Part shown: positions 9,605 to 18,363 of the stretch, in pieces
Position numbering within the stretch: position 1 is the first letter of the stretch
How the letters are laid out: each line of letters opens with the position of its first letter
Origin: an uncultured Hydrogenophaga sp.
Lineage (GTDB): Bacteria; Pseudomonadota; Gammaproteobacteria; Burkholderiales; Burkholderiaceae_C
Length of the DNA: 64,000 bases
Assembly (NCBI RefSeq): GCF_958439165.1
Contig: NZ_OY288134.1
Location: 58,481 to 122,480 of the forward strand
Direction of reading: 5' to 3'
Made by a program: the position numbers and the translations under genes
The notes under the pieces: generated by a model
The model's database searches: none
Told to the model about the DNA's origin: nothing
Seen by the model: the letters and a program-made list of their open reading frames with translations, nothing else

Positions 9605-10413
9605 GCCGGCCACCCCGAGGCCAGCGCCACCCCCATGAGGAACATGGCCTCGCAGACCTGCTGGGTGGCGCCCAGACCGTCGCCGGTGAAACCCTGCAGC
9701 CGCCGCGCCAGCAGGCGCCGCATCCACAGCAGACCGACAGCCGCACCGACCATGCCCGCGAGCCAGAGCGGCATCGACACCAGCCAGCCAGCCAATGCCA
9801 GTGCGGCACCGCACCACACCAGCCCGGCCAGCAGGCTGGCCAGCCCGATGCGGTCGGCCAGCGGCTTGCTCTTGGAGCGCGGCGTGTCGCCCACATGCGG
9901 CAGGGTGCGGATGATGAACAGCGGCGCCGTGCGCGAGACGACATGGGCCAGCCAGCAGCAGGTCACCGCCAGCCAGGGGTCGATCTGCGCCAGCAGGGCC
10001 AGCAGCGCCAGCTTGGAGAGCAGGCCCAGCACCAGCGCGATGGCGCCGAAACTGCCGATGCGCGAGTCCTTCATGATGTCCAGGGCCCGCTCACGGTCGT
10101 AGCTGCCGCCCAGGCCGTCGGCCAGGTCGGCCAGCCCGTCTTCGTGGAAGGCCCCGGTGAGCAGCACGCTGAACACGGTGCAGCCCAGTGCCGCCACCCA
10201 GGCCGAAGCCGGCACCGGCGGCAGCAGGAGCAGCAGCCCTGCCAGCACCGCTGCGCTCAGCCCTCCCACCAGCCAGCCCACCCCGGGAAAGTGGGCGGTG
10301 CTGGCCCGCAGCATCTCGGGGCTGTAGCCCACCCAGTCCGCGAGCCGGCCGGTGACCGGTATGCGGGTGAAGAACTGCACCGCCAGCAGGTAGTGGCGCA
10401 GGGCCTGGATCAT
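9601..10413 (-). CDS. cobS: Adenosylcobinamide-GDP ribazoletransferase (cobalamin synthase CobS)
   Basis: A 270-residue polytopic membrane enzyme that joins adenosylcobinamide-GDP to alpha-ribazole (phosphate), the last assembly step of the coenzyme. The family signature GAFHEDGLADLADGLGG is at about residues 87-103, and DRIGLASLLAGLVW and similar stretches form several predicted membrane segments. The start overlaps the cobT stop by 4 nt and the stop overlaps the cobC start in the same way, indicating coupled translation. Confidence 0.95.
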   Translation of the reverse strand: MIQALRHYLLAVQFFTRIPVTGRLADWVGYSPEMLRASTAHFPGVGWLVGGLSAAVLAGLLLLLPPVPASAWVAALGCTVFSVLLTGAFHEDGLADLADGLGGSYDRERALDIMKDSRIGSFGAIALVLGLLSKLALLALLAQIDPWLAVTCCWLAHVVSRTAPLFIIRTLPHVGDTPRSKSKPLADRIGLASLLAGLVWCGAALALAGWLVSMPLWLAGMVGAAVGLLWMRRLLARRLQGFTGDGLGATQQVCEAMFLMGVALASGWPA

Positions 10414-11477
10414 GGGCGGGCAGCCTCCGGCACCTCGCCCCGGGACACACCGGCCGATTCGAAGCTGGCCATCTCGCGCAGGATGGCACAGGCGCTCTGC
10501 AGCAGCGGCCAGGCCAGTGCGGCACCGGACCCCTCGCCCAGGCGCAGGCCCAGATCGAGCAGCGGTTCAGCGCGCAGGTGGGTCAGCATGAGCGCATGGC
10601 CGCGCTCGCCCGAGCGGTGGGCAAACACGCAGCGCTGCAGCACGTTCGGCTCCAGGGCCGCTGCCACCATGACCGCCGACGAAGCGATGAAGCCGTCCAC
10701 CACGATCACGCGGCGCTGCAGGGCCGCCTCGATGACCGCGCCCACCAGGGTCGCGATCTCGAAGCCGCCGAAGGCCGCCAGGGCCTGCAGCGGCAGCACC
10801 GCCTCGGCATGGCGGGCCAGCACATCGCGCAGGATGCCCATCTTGCGCTGCACACCGTCGGCGTCGAGCCCGGTGCCGGCGCCGGTGACATCCGCCACGT
10901 CGAGCCCGGCCAGACGGGCCAGAAGCAGCGACGCGGCCGACGTGTTGCCGATGCCCATTTCACCCAGCAGCAGGGCGTTGCCCGGCAAGCCCCGCACCAC
11001 CGCCCTGCCCTGCGCGATGGCCTGCGCACATTCGGTCCGGTTCATGGCCGGGCCTTCAAGAGCGTCGCGGGTGCCGGGACCCACCCGCGCCAGCACCAGG
11101 CCCGGTCGGGCCGGCAGCTCGCGCCGCATGCCGCAGTCGACCACGGTCAGCCCGATGCCATGCTGGCGGGCCAGCACGCTGACGGCTGCGCCGCCCGACA
11201 GGAAGTTCTCCACCATCTGCCAGGTCACGTCGGACGGGAACGCCGAGGTGCCGCGCGCGGCCAGCCCGTGGTCGCCGGCACACACCAGCATCTGCGGCTG
11301 CTCGAGCACCGGTGCATGGCTGCCCAGGATGCTGCCGATGCGCAGGCCCAGCGCCTCCAGCCGGCCCAGCGAACCCAGCGGCTTGGTCTTGTTGTCGATC
11401 CGGTGCTGCAGATCGGCAGCCAGGGCCGTGTCGGTCAGGTCGGGAACAGGGGGAATGAGCAGAGCGTCGTCGGTCAT
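10410..11477 (-). CDS. cobT: Nicotinate-nucleotide--dimethylbenzimidazole phosphoribosyltransferase CobT
   Basis: A 355-residue enzyme that makes alpha-ribazole phosphate from nicotinate mononucleotide and a lower-ligand base. Family landmarks: NKTKPLGSLGRLE near residue 30, AGDHG around 70, GEMGIGNTSAAS in the middle, and LGEGSGAALA near the C-terminus, whose Glu is the catalytic base in the studied enzyme. The start ATG at 11475-11477 overlaps the cobQ stop (ATGA). No gene for base synthesis (bluB) is in the window, so the base must be made elsewhere or imported. Confidence 0.96.
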   Translation of the reverse strand: MTDDALLIPPVPDLTDTALAADLQHRIDNKTKPLGSLGRLEALGLRIGSILGSHAPVLEQPQMLVCAGDHGLAARGTSAFPSDVTWQMVENFLSGGAAVSVLARQHGIGLTVVDCGMRRELPARPGLVLARVGPGTRDALEGPAMNRTECAQAIAQGRAVVRGLPGNALLLGEMGIGNTSAASLLLARLAGLDVADVTGAGTGLDADGVQRKMGILRDVLARHAEAVLPLQALAAFGGFEIATLVGAVIEAALQRRVIVVDGFIASSAVMVAAALEPNVLQRCVFAHRSGERGHALMLTHLRAEPLLDLGLRLGEGSGAALAWPLLQSACAILREMASFESAGVSRGEVPEAARP

Positions 11478-12946
11478 GGTGCGCCAGTGGGAAGGATGAG
11501 TCGGTCCAGCACGCCAGGCTGGAAATGGGTTTCGATGAAGTCGGCCAGCCCGTCGAACACCCGGTCCAGGCCGGGCGCGCTGCCGCCGAACAAGGCCTGC
11601 AGCACCCGTTCGTCCTCGAACAGGCCATGCAGGTAGAGGCCCAGGACATGGCCTTGCGGATGCATCCAGGCCAGCCCCGGCAGCACCTCGGTGGCGCCCT
11701 GCCCGGCGGCCTGCATGGCCGGGTGGAGCGCGGTCTGGCCGTGGTGGATCTCGTAGCCGGCCACGGTCACGCCGCCCAGCGCCGACCAGGGGGATGCGTG
11801 GGTGCCGGTGCAGTCGCCCAGCGTGGTCTCGGTGCGGCGCACCGTCTTGTCCGGCTCGAAGGTGGTCACCAGCGGCAGCAGGCCGAGGCCCGGTGCGTTG
11901 CCGTCGATGCCGTGGGTGTCGATCAGCGCCTCGCCCAGCATCTGCAGGCCGCCACAGATGCCCAGCACCGGGCGTCCGGCGTCGGCATGGGCCACCACCG
12001 CGCGGTCCAGGCCCTGCCGGCGCAGCCAGGCCAGATCGCTGGCGGTGGCCTTGCTGCCGGGCAGGATGATCCAGTCGGCCCCTGCGCAATCCGCCGGGCT
12101 GCGCGCCCAGACCAGCCGCACACCGGGCAGGTTGCGCAGCGGCTGGAATTCGTCGAGGTTGCTGATGCGCGGGTAGGCCAGCACCGCCACGGTCAGCCGT
12201 ACCTCGCCGCTGCTGCGGCTGCGGTCGTCGAACACGCCGTCCTCTTCGGGCAGGCCGTGCTGCCACCACATCGGCAGCACCGCCACCGTGGGCACACCGG
12301 TGAGCTGCTGCAGCTGCTCGGGGCCGGGCGCCAGCAGCGCGGCATCGCCGCGAAAGCGGTTGAGCACGAAGCCGTCGAAGCGAGCCTGGTCGTCCTCCGG
12401 CATCAAGGCCCAGGTGCCGTACAGGTGGGCGAACGCGCCGCCCCGGTCGATGTCGGTGACCAGCAAGCAGCGCGCATCGGCGTGCCGCGCCACCCGCAGG
12501 TTGACGATGTCGCTGTCCATCAGGTTGATCTCGGCCGGCGAGCCGGCGCCTTCGATCACCACCACATCGTTCTCGGCGCGCAGCTCGTCCAGGGCCTGGG
12601 CGATGGCCGGCCACACATGCAGGCTGCGGCCGCGCCAGGGCATGTCAGACAGGCCCTGGCTCACCTGCCCCAGCAGCACCACCTGGCTGCGGGTGTCGGC
12701 TTCGGGCTTGAGCAGCAGCGGGTTCATGCGCACATCGGGCTCGGCCCGCGCCGCCAGCGCCTGGAAATACTGCGCCGACCCGATCTCGCCACCGGCCACC
12801 ACACGGGCGTTGTTGCTCATGTTCTGCGCCTTGAAGGCGGCCACCTTCAGACCCTGGCGCGCATAGTGCCGGCACAGCGCGGTGGCCAGCCAGCTCTTGC
12901 CGGCGCCGCTGGTGGTGCCCAGCACCATGACGCAGCGGGCGGTCAT
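11474..12946 (-). CDS. cobQ: Cobyric acid synthase CobQ (glutamine-dependent amidase)
   Basis: A 490-residue two-domain amidotransferase that amidates side chains b, d, e and g of adenosylcobyrinic acid a,c-diamide. The N-terminal ATP-binding half has GTTSGAGKS (residues 9-17) and the family's AFKAQNMSNNA. The C-terminal class I-like glutaminase has the nucleophile in GICGGLQMLG and a His in YLHGLFED. Start ATG 12946 overlaps the preceding stop by 4 nt. It works after CobB and CobO and before CbiB, all encoded in the same run. Confidence 0.97.
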   Translation of the reverse strand: MTARCVMVLGTTSGAGKSWLATALCRHYARQGLKVAAFKAQNMSNNARVVAGGEIGSAQYFQALAARAEPDVRMNPLLLKPEADTRSQVVLLGQVSQGLSDMPWRGRSLHVWPAIAQALDELRAENDVVVIEGAGSPAEINLMDSDIVNLRVARHADARCLLVTDIDRGGAFAHLYGTWALMPEDDQARFDGFVLNRFRGDAALLAPGPEQLQQLTGVPTVAVLPMWWQHGLPEEDGVFDDRSRSSGEVRLTVAVLAYPRISNLDEFQPLRNLPGVRLVWARSPADCAGADWIILPGSKATASDLAWLRRQGLDRAVVAHADAGRPVLGICGGLQMLGEALIDTHGIDGNAPGLGLLPLVTTFEPDKTVRRTETTLGDCTGTHASPWSALGGVTVAGYEIHHGQTALHPAMQAAGQGATEVLPGLAWMHPQGHVLGLYLHGLFEDERVLQALFGGSAPGLDRVFDGLADFIETHFQPGVLDRLILPTGAP

Positions 12947-13962
12947 GCGCCAGCCCCGCACACGGTGTGGCCGGCCGGCGACCCCACTGCCCGATCCAGC
13001 GCCTGCAGCGCAGGCGGCGGCAGCACCGCCATACGGTACCAGCCGGGCATGCCGAGGGAGGCCGCGTCGCGCAGGCCGATGCCGTGGCGACGCAGACCGG
13101 TCAGGTCCAGCGGCCGGGGCGGCTGCACGCACAGGAAAGGTGTGTCGCCGGGCTGGCAGTGCCAGCCCCGGGCCTGCAACCAGTCCAGCTGCAGGCGTTT
13201 CCATTCGCGCAGCACCGGCAGGGTGCCGGCGAGCCAGCGCTGCACCGCCGGGGTGGTCCATGCCGACAGCAGCGCCACGCCCTCGGCACCCAGCACCCAC
13301 GAGGGGGCGGCGGCTTCCAGCGCCTGCACCGCGTCGGCCGAGCCGACCGGTGCCAGCGCATAGGCAGCCCGCACGCCGGTCAGCCCCAGGGCCTTGTTGG
13401 GTGTCCAGAGCTGCCACAGGTGGCTGCGCTGCCCGGCGTCGAGGCTGGGAGCGCCGCTCAGGCGCAGCGGTTCGTAGGCGGCATCCAGCACCCGCCAGGC
13501 CTGGCCCGCCTGGCCCGAATGGCCGGCAATGAGCTGCAGCAATCCGGGTTCGTGGCGGCCGGTCGGGCTGGCCGGCTCGCACAGCCATGCCAGGCCAGCC
13601 GCCTCCAGCGTTTCGGTGCGCTGCAGGCCGGCCACGCCGGCGGCATGGGCGTAATCACCGTAGGCTGCGGGTGGCCACCAGGCCCGGCGCACGCCACGCC
13701 GGCTGGCGCAGTGGCTGATCCGCATGATGAGTTCGCTGGCACTGCCGCCGATCACCACCCGCCCGGCCGGCACCCGGTGGAAACGCCCCAGCGCCTCGCG
13801 CAGCGCGGCATAGGCCGGGTCGGGGTAACGGCAGCGGTCGGCCAAGCGCACGGCCACCAGCGCAGCGGGGCAAGGGCCGACGGCATTGGCATTGACGGAA
13901 AAGTCCCAGCGCAGCGGCGAGCCGCCATCCGGCCCGCCGTGCACGCGTTTCATCGGGGTCAT
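12943..13962 (-). CDS. cobD: Threonine-phosphate decarboxylase-type aminotransferase (CobD/CobC family)
   Basis: A 339-residue class I aminotransferase-fold PLP enzyme. The Schiff-base lysine is in TPNKALGLTGVRAAY; the opening WDFSVNANAVGPCP resembles the N-terminus of CobD-type enzymes. By homology and position it supplies (R)-1-amino-2-propanol O-phosphate from L-threonine phosphate for CbiB, its immediate upstream neighbour. The sequence is somewhat divergent from histidinol-phosphate aminotransferases, its closest look-alikes. The start ATG at 13960-13962 overlaps the cbiB stop (ATGA); a second ATG three codons on is possible. Named after the Salmonella scheme. Confidence 0.85.
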   Translation of the reverse strand: MTPMKRVHGGPDGGSPLRWDFSVNANAVGPCPAALVAVRLADRCRYPDPAYAALREALGRFHRVPAGRVVIGGSASELIMRISHCASRRGVRRAWWPPAAYGDYAHAAGVAGLQRTETLEAAGLAWLCEPASPTGRHEPGLLQLIAGHSGQAGQAWRVLDAAYEPLRLSGAPSLDAGQRSHLWQLWTPNKALGLTGVRAAYALAPVGSADAVQALEAAAPSWVLGAEGVALLSAWTTPAVQRWLAGTLPVLREWKRLQLDWLQARGWHCQPGDTPFLCVQPPRPLDLTGLRRHGIGLRDAASLGMPGWYRMAVLPPPALQALDRAVGSPAGHTVCGAGA

Positions 13963-14957
13963 GCCGGCCACCCAGGAAACCAGGCCAGCAGCAGGGCTGC
14001 AGCAGCCGTCAGAACCATCAGCGCAACGGCCCGGCCGCCCAGCCGCAGGGCCAGCGTCACATCGGCGGCCTGCGCCGTGCGCCCGGCCGGGTGCAGCACG
14101 TAGTGGCCGGGCTTGGACAGCCGCACATCCGCCAGATGGGCCAGGGCCGCCATCGGCCAGCCGCTGTTGGGGGACGGTGTGAGGGCCGCGTCGCTGCGCA
14201 CCCGGGACCAGTTCAGCGCGCCCCGGCCGCCCGGCGCCGCGAGCCACAGCAAGGCCGCAGTGATGCGGGCCGGCAGCCACGACAGCAGATCGTCGGCGCG
14301 GGCAGCGCAGCACCCGGCCCAGGTCCAGACGCGCCCTCCCCGCTCGCCCCGGTAACCCCACATGGCGTCGGCGGTATTGGCGAACCGGTAGACCGCCGCA
14401 CCAGGCAGACCCGCCACCAGGAACCAGAAGACCGGGGCCACCACCGAATCGTTCAGGTTCTCGGCCAGGGTCTCCATGGCGGACTCGCGCACCTGCACTT
14501 CGTCCAGCCGGTTCACATCGCGGCTCACCAGCCAGGCCAGCCGGTCGCGGCCGGCCTGCAGACCGGCCGAGAGCGCCTGCTCCACGGCCCGCACCTCGTC
14601 GGCCAGCATGCGCCAGGCCAGCATCGGCTTGAGCATCAGGCCCAGCAACAGGCCGGTCAGCCAGCCGGGTCCGCCGGACACCAGGCGACTCAGCGCCCAG
14701 GCCAGCGCTCCCACGACCAGGGCACCCGCCAGCCAGGCCAGCGCACCCCGAAGCGCGGTCTGCCATGCAGACGCGCGCTGGGCATCGGCCGGCGCCGGAG
14801 CAATGCGGTCTCCGGCCCAGCCCAGGTAACGGCCCATCCAGACCACCGGGTGCCAGCGGGCCGGCGGTTCGCCCCAGACCCGGTCGACCGCCAGCGCCAC
14901 CAGCAGGGCCAGCGTGGTGGCCATGACGGCATCGGCGAACTCGGCGGGCAGCGGCAT
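13959..14957 (-). CDS. cbiB: Adenosylcobinamide-phosphate synthase CbiB
   Basis: A 332-residue integral membrane enzyme that attaches the aminopropanol arm to adenosylcobyric acid. Family marks include DRVWGEPPARWHPVVWMG near the N-terminus, the NDSVVAP segment, ANTADAMWGYR, and SPNSGWPMAALA. Several hydrophobic segments, including one at the C-terminus, support a membrane location. It lies 6 nt downstream of bioB and overlaps the next gene by 4 nt. Also called CobD in the Pseudomonas scheme. Confidence 0.95.
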   Translation of the reverse strand: MPLPAEFADAVMATTLALLVALAVDRVWGEPPARWHPVVWMGRYLGWAGDRIAPAPADAQRASAWQTALRGALAWLAGALVVGALAWALSRLVSGGPGWLTGLLLGLMLKPMLAWRMLADEVRAVEQALSAGLQAGRDRLAWLVSRDVNRLDEVQVRESAMETLAENLNDSVVAPVFWFLVAGLPGAAVYRFANTADAMWGYRGERGGRVWTWAGCCAARADDLLSWLPARITAALLWLAAPGGRGALNWSRVRSDAALTPSPNSGWPMAALAHLADVRLSKPGHYVLHPAGRTAQAADVTLALRLGGRAVALMVLTAAAALLLAWFPGWPA

Positions 14958-14963
14958 GGTCGA

Positions 14964-15983
14964 TCAGGCGCGGCGGGCGGTGATGCCCAGCTTGTCGAGC
15001 AGCGCCATGTCGGCCGCCACGTCCGGGTTGCCGGTGGTCAGCAGCTTCTCGCCGTAGAAGATGGAGTTGGCACCGGCCAGGAAGCACAGGGCCTGCACGG
15101 CTTCGCTCATCTGCTGTCGGCCGGCCGACAGGCGAACGCGGGCGCGCGGCATGGTGATGCGGGCCACCGCGATGGTGCGGACGAATTCCAGCGGGTCCAG
15201 ATCGGGCTGGTCGGCCAGGGGCGTGCCCTCGACCTTCACCAGGTTGTTGATGGGCACCGATTCCGGGTAGTCGGGCGACAGGTTGGCCAGCTGGGCCACC
15301 AGGCCGGCGCGCTGGCGGCGCGACTCGCCCATGCCCACGATGCCGCCGCAGCAGACCTTCACACCGGCACCGCGCACCCGCTCCAGCGTGTCCAGGCGGT
15401 CCTGGTAGTCGCGGGTGGTGATGATGTCGCCGTAAAAATCGGGCGCGCTGTCCAGGTTGTGGTTGTAGTAGTCCAGGCCGGCATCGCGCAGGGTTTCCGC
15501 ATGGCCTTCGTTGAGCATGCCCAGGGTGGCGCAGGCTTCCAGGCCCACGTCCTTCACGGCCCGCACCAGCTCGGCCACCGCCTCCACGTCGCGGTCCTTC
15601 GGCGCACGCCAGGCAGCACCCATGCAGAAACGAGTGGCGCCCGCCGCCTTGGCGCGCTCGGCAGCCTCGCGCACCGCGTCCACCGCCATCAGCTTGCCAG
15701 CGGTCAGGCCGGTGTCGAAGTGCACCGACTGCGGGCAGTAGCCGCAGTCTTCCGGGCATCCGCCGGTCTTGACCGACAGCAGCGTGGCGAGCTCAACCTC
15801 GCTGGCGCTGAAGTGTTCGCGGTGCACCGTCTGGGCGCGGAAGATCAGGTCGGCAAACGGCAGCGCGAACAGGGCGGCCACGTCGTCCTCGGACCAGCGC
15901 CCGGTGCTGTCGGCTGCGGTGGCGGCCGTGCGGGGCACGATGCGCACGGGTTGTGCGGCGGTGTCGTTGAGGGTGGGGTTCAT
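14964..15983 (-). CDS. bioB: Biotin synthase BioB
   Basis: A 339-residue radical-SAM enzyme that inserts sulfur into dethiobiotin. The [4Fe-4S]/SAM motif CPEDCGYC is intact, as are the family's YYNHNLD, the MGESRRQR stretch and the region ARVRLSAGRQQM, whose Arg helps bind the auxiliary [2Fe-2S] cluster. The ATG at 15983 follows GGAG by about 7 nt; a longer frame upstream is discarded. It has the full normal length, so it is no remnant. The placement is odd: it lies between cobO (16 nt upstream) and cbiB (6 nt downstream) inside a riboswitch-led cobalamin operon, with no bioA, bioD or bioF nearby. Confidence 0.97.
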   Translation of the reverse strand: MNPTLNDTAAQPVRIVPRTAATAADSTGRWSEDDVAALFALPFADLIFRAQTVHREHFSASEVELATLLSVKTGGCPEDCGYCPQSVHFDTGLTAGKLMAVDAVREAAERAKAAGATRFCMGAAWRAPKDRDVEAVAELVRAVKDVGLEACATLGMLNEGHAETLRDAGLDYYNHNLDSAPDFYGDIITTRDYQDRLDTLERVRGAGVKVCCGGIVGMGESRRQRAGLVAQLANLSPDYPESVPINNLVKVEGTPLADQPDLDPLEFVRTIAVARITMPRARVRLSAGRQQMSEAVQALCFLAGANSIFYGEKLLTTGNPDVAADMALLDKLGITARRA

Positions 15984-15999
15984 CAGGGCTCCAGAAAGA

Positions 16000-16581
16000 T
16001 CAGTCTTCAATGCCACGCTGGGCGGGAATGCCGGCCTTGTACGCGTGCTTGACCAGGGTCATCTCGGTCACGGTGTCGGCCATCTCGATCAGCTCGGGTG
16101 GGCAGCGGCGTCCGGTCAGGCAGACATGGACATCGCGCGGCCGCTCCTTGAGCGTGCGGACCACATTGTCCAACGGCAGCCAGCCGTAGATCAGGGGGTA
16201 GGTGATCTCGTCGAGCACCACCAGGAAATGCTGCCCGCCCAGAATGGTCTCGCGGGCGCGTTCCCAGCCCTGGCGGGCCAGCTCGGCAGAGCGCTCCAGG
16301 TCCTGGCTTTTCCAGCTGAAGCCGTCGCCCAGCCCTTCGATCGGAATGCCGAGCTGCTCGAACATGCGGTGCTCGCCGAAGCGGGCGCTGGGCACCTTCA
16401 TGAACTGGTAGATCTTGACGTCGCGGCCGTGGACATGCCGCCGGCCGTGGGCACGCAGGGCCAGACCGAAGGCGGCCGTGCTCTTGCCCTTGCCATCACC
16501 GGTGTTGATGATCAGCAGGCCGCGCCGCTCCTCGGTGGGCTCCTGGCGCTTGTGGTCGGTCGGGGGAGATTCGATCTGCAT
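16000..16581 (-). CDS. cobO: Cob(I)yrinic acid a,c-diamide adenosyltransferase (BtuR/CobO)
   Basis: A 193-residue BtuR-family ATP:corrinoid adenosyltransferase that adds the upper adenosyl ligand. The modified P-loop GDGKGKSTAAFG is at about residues 28-39; the family's VLDEITYPL and TGRRCPPELIEMAD are also present. The protein acts both in synthesis and in re-adenosylating imported corrinoids. Start ATG 16581 is 22 nt after the transporter ATPase stop and the gene ends 16 nt before bioB, so it is within the same transcription unit. Confidence 0.95.
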   Translation of the reverse strand: MQIESPPTDHKRQEPTEERRGLLIINTGDGKGKSTAAFGLALRAHGRRHVHGRDVKIYQFMKVPSARFGEHRMFEQLGIPIEGLGDGFSWKSQDLERSAELARQGWERARETILGGQHFLVVLDEITYPLIYGWLPLDNVVRTLKERPRDVHVCLTGRRCPPELIEMADTVTEMTLVKHAYKAGIPAQRGIED

Positions 16582-16603
16582 GGGGGTTTCTCGCAAAGGT
16601 GGA

Positions 16604-17365
16604 TCAGCAAGGGACGGCGACCCACTGGTCGTCCGCCGCCAGGATGCGGATGCGGTGGTGGAAGACCGCCTCCAGGGCGGCGCGCGTGGCGGGGTCGCTG
16701 GCAGGGCCCTGGTGCCGGACGGTGCCACCGTCCACCACCACCAGCTCGTCGGCGTGCAGGGCCATGCCGATCTCGTGCAGCACGGTGACGACGGTGCGGC
16801 CACGGGCCACCTCCCGACGCGTCAGGTGCAGCCAGTCGGCCTGATGCGGGGGGTCGAGGTTGGCCAGCGGCTCGTCCATCAGCAGCACCTCGGCCTGGAC
16901 CGCGAGCAGACGGGACAACAGCACCCGCTGCCGCTCGCCCCCGGAGAGCCCGCCGAGCGGTCGCTCGCGCCAGTCCCAGGCCTGGGTGGCTTCCAGCGCT
17001 TCCTGAACCGCCCGCCGGTCGGCCGGGGTGGGGCTGGCCAGCCAGGGCTGGTGCGGCAGGCGGCCGAGCATGGCCACATCCCACACGCTCAGATCGTCGG
17101 CGCCGGTCTCGCCCTGCCCCAGCCAGGCCAGCTGGCGTGCCCGCTCGCGGCCGGGCCAGTCATGCAGCGGGCGACCCGACAGCCAGATCTGCCCGTCGAA
17201 CGGCAGCAGCCCCGCCATCGCCCTGAGCAGGGTCGACTTGCCGGCGCCGTTGGGGCCGACCACGCTGGTCCAGCGGCCGGCCGGCAGGTCCAGGTCGATA
17301 CCCTGCAACACCGGTCGGCCTCCCAGCCGCACCGACAGCGCGCGTGCCGACAACGCGGCGCTCAC
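16604..17365 (-). CDS. btuD: ABC transporter ATPase for corrinoid import (BtuD-type)
   Basis: A 253-residue FecCD-type importer ATPase. Walker A GPNGAGKST is at residues 37-45, the signature LSGGERQRVLL in the middle, Walker B VLLMDEPLANLD, and a switch His in VLHE. The GTG start at 17363-17365 overlaps the permease stop (GTGA), so the pair is coupled. With the permease and binding protein upstream it forms a BtuCDF-like importer; the B12 riboswitch and neighbours point to cobalamin or cobinamide rather than iron-siderophore. Confidence 0.88.
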   Translation of the reverse strand: MSAALSARALSVRLGGRPVLQGIDLDLPAGRWTSVVGPNGAGKSTLLRAMAGLLPFDGQIWLSGRPLHDWPGRERARQLAWLGQGETGADDLSVWDVAMLGRLPHQPWLASPTPADRRAVQEALEATQAWDWRERPLGGLSGGERQRVLLSRLLAVQAEVLLMDEPLANLDPPHQADWLHLTRREVARGRTVVTVLHEIGMALHADELVVVDGGTVRHQGPASDPATRAALEAVFHHRIRILAADDQWVAVPC

Positions 17366-18363
17366 AGGCCACCCCCCACGCGGCGGCGGTGCATGAGCCA
17401 GAGCAGATAACCGCCGCCCAGCACCGCCGTGAGAACGCCCACCGGCAGCTCCTGCGGCGCCACCAGCCAACGGGCACCGATGTCGGCCCCCATCAGCAGC
17501 ACGCCACCCATGAGGGCGCTCAGCGCCAGCAGGCGCGCGTGCGTGGTCTTGACGATGGCCCGCACCAGGTGCGGGGCAGCCAGCCCCACGAAGGCGATCA
17601 GGCCGGTCTGTGCCACTGCTGCGCCAGTGGCCAGGGCCAGGGTGCCCACCAGCACCAGCCGGACTCCCGCCAGCGGCAGGCCCAGGCTGATCGCGGTGGA
17701 CTCGCCCAGGGCCAGCCCGTCGAGCACCCGGCCCAGGCCGACCGACACCACCAGGCTCAGGCCCAGCACGATGCCCATGACGCCGCAGGCCGTCCAGCCG
17801 ACGAAACCGGTGCTGCCCAGCATGAAGCCCTGCATGGCCTGCAAGGTGTCCGGCGCCGCTGCGGTGAGCAGATCGCGTGCAGCGCCCAGCACCACCCCCA
17901 CGATCACGCCGGCCAGCAGCAGCCGCAGCGTCTGCTGCACCCCGCGGGCCAGCAGCAGGGTGAGCAGCACGCCCAGCACGGCACCGGCGAAAGCGGCGCC
18001 GGTCAGCCCCAGGCGCACCACCCAGGCGGTGGCAAACGCCGAGCTGCCGAACACGGTGAGCGCCACGGCCACGCCGAGTGCTGCACCCGAGGCACTGCCG
18101 AGCAGGAACGGGTCGGCCAGCGGGTTGCGGAACAGCCCCTGGGCCAGCGCGCCGGCCAGGCCCAGCAGCCCGCCGGCCAGCCAGGCGCCGGCGGTGCGGG
18201 GCAGCCGGATGTCCCACAGGATCTGCCAGGCCACCGGATCGGTGCGGGCCCGCCAGACACTGTCGACGCCGGTGCTGCCGACGCCGGCACCCAGCAGCAG
18301 GAACAGCGCGCCGGCCAGCAGCAGCGCACCGGCCAGCCAGAGGCTGTGGCGGGCTCCGCTCAC
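17362..18363 (-). CDS. btuC: ABC transporter permease for corrinoid import (BtuC-type)
   Basis: A 333-residue FecCD-family permease with about ten hydrophobic segments. Family motifs RLPRTAGAWLAGGLLGLAGA, NPLADPFLLGSASGA and the C-terminal GLIAFVGLAAPHLVR are present; the last lies in the coupling region to the ATPase. The start is a GTG (18361-18363) overlapping the binding-protein stop by 4 nt. Substrate is inferred from the operon. FecCD permeases for heme or siderophores look similar, so sequence alone would not settle the substrate. Confidence 0.88.
   Translation of the reverse strand: MSGARHSLWLAGALLLAGALFLLLGAGVGSTGVDSVWRARTDPVAWQILWDIRLPRTAGAWLAGGLLGLAGALAQGLFRNPLADPFLLGSASGAALGVAVALTVFGSSAFATAWVVRLGLTGAAFAGAVLGVLLTLLLARGVQQTLRLLLAGVIVGVVLGAARDLLTAAAPDTLQAMQGFMLGSTGFVGWTACGVMGIVLGLSLVVSVGLGRVLDGLALGESTAISLGLPLAGVRLVLVGTLALATGAAVAQTGLIAFVGLAAPHLVRAIVKTTHARLLALSALMGGVLLMGADIGARWLVAPQELPVGVLTAVLGGGYLLWLMHRRRVGGGL

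Noticed and set aside
9562..11499. Long plus-strand frame opposite cobS and cobT
   Set aside because: Arg/Ser/Pro-rich shadow of genes whose catalytic motifs are all intact on the other strand.
13963..15759. Upstream in-frame extension of the CobD-like gene, making an apparent 938-residue protein
   Set aside because: The extension is an out-of-frame reading of cbiB and bioB; the real start overlaps the cbiB stop as ATGA.
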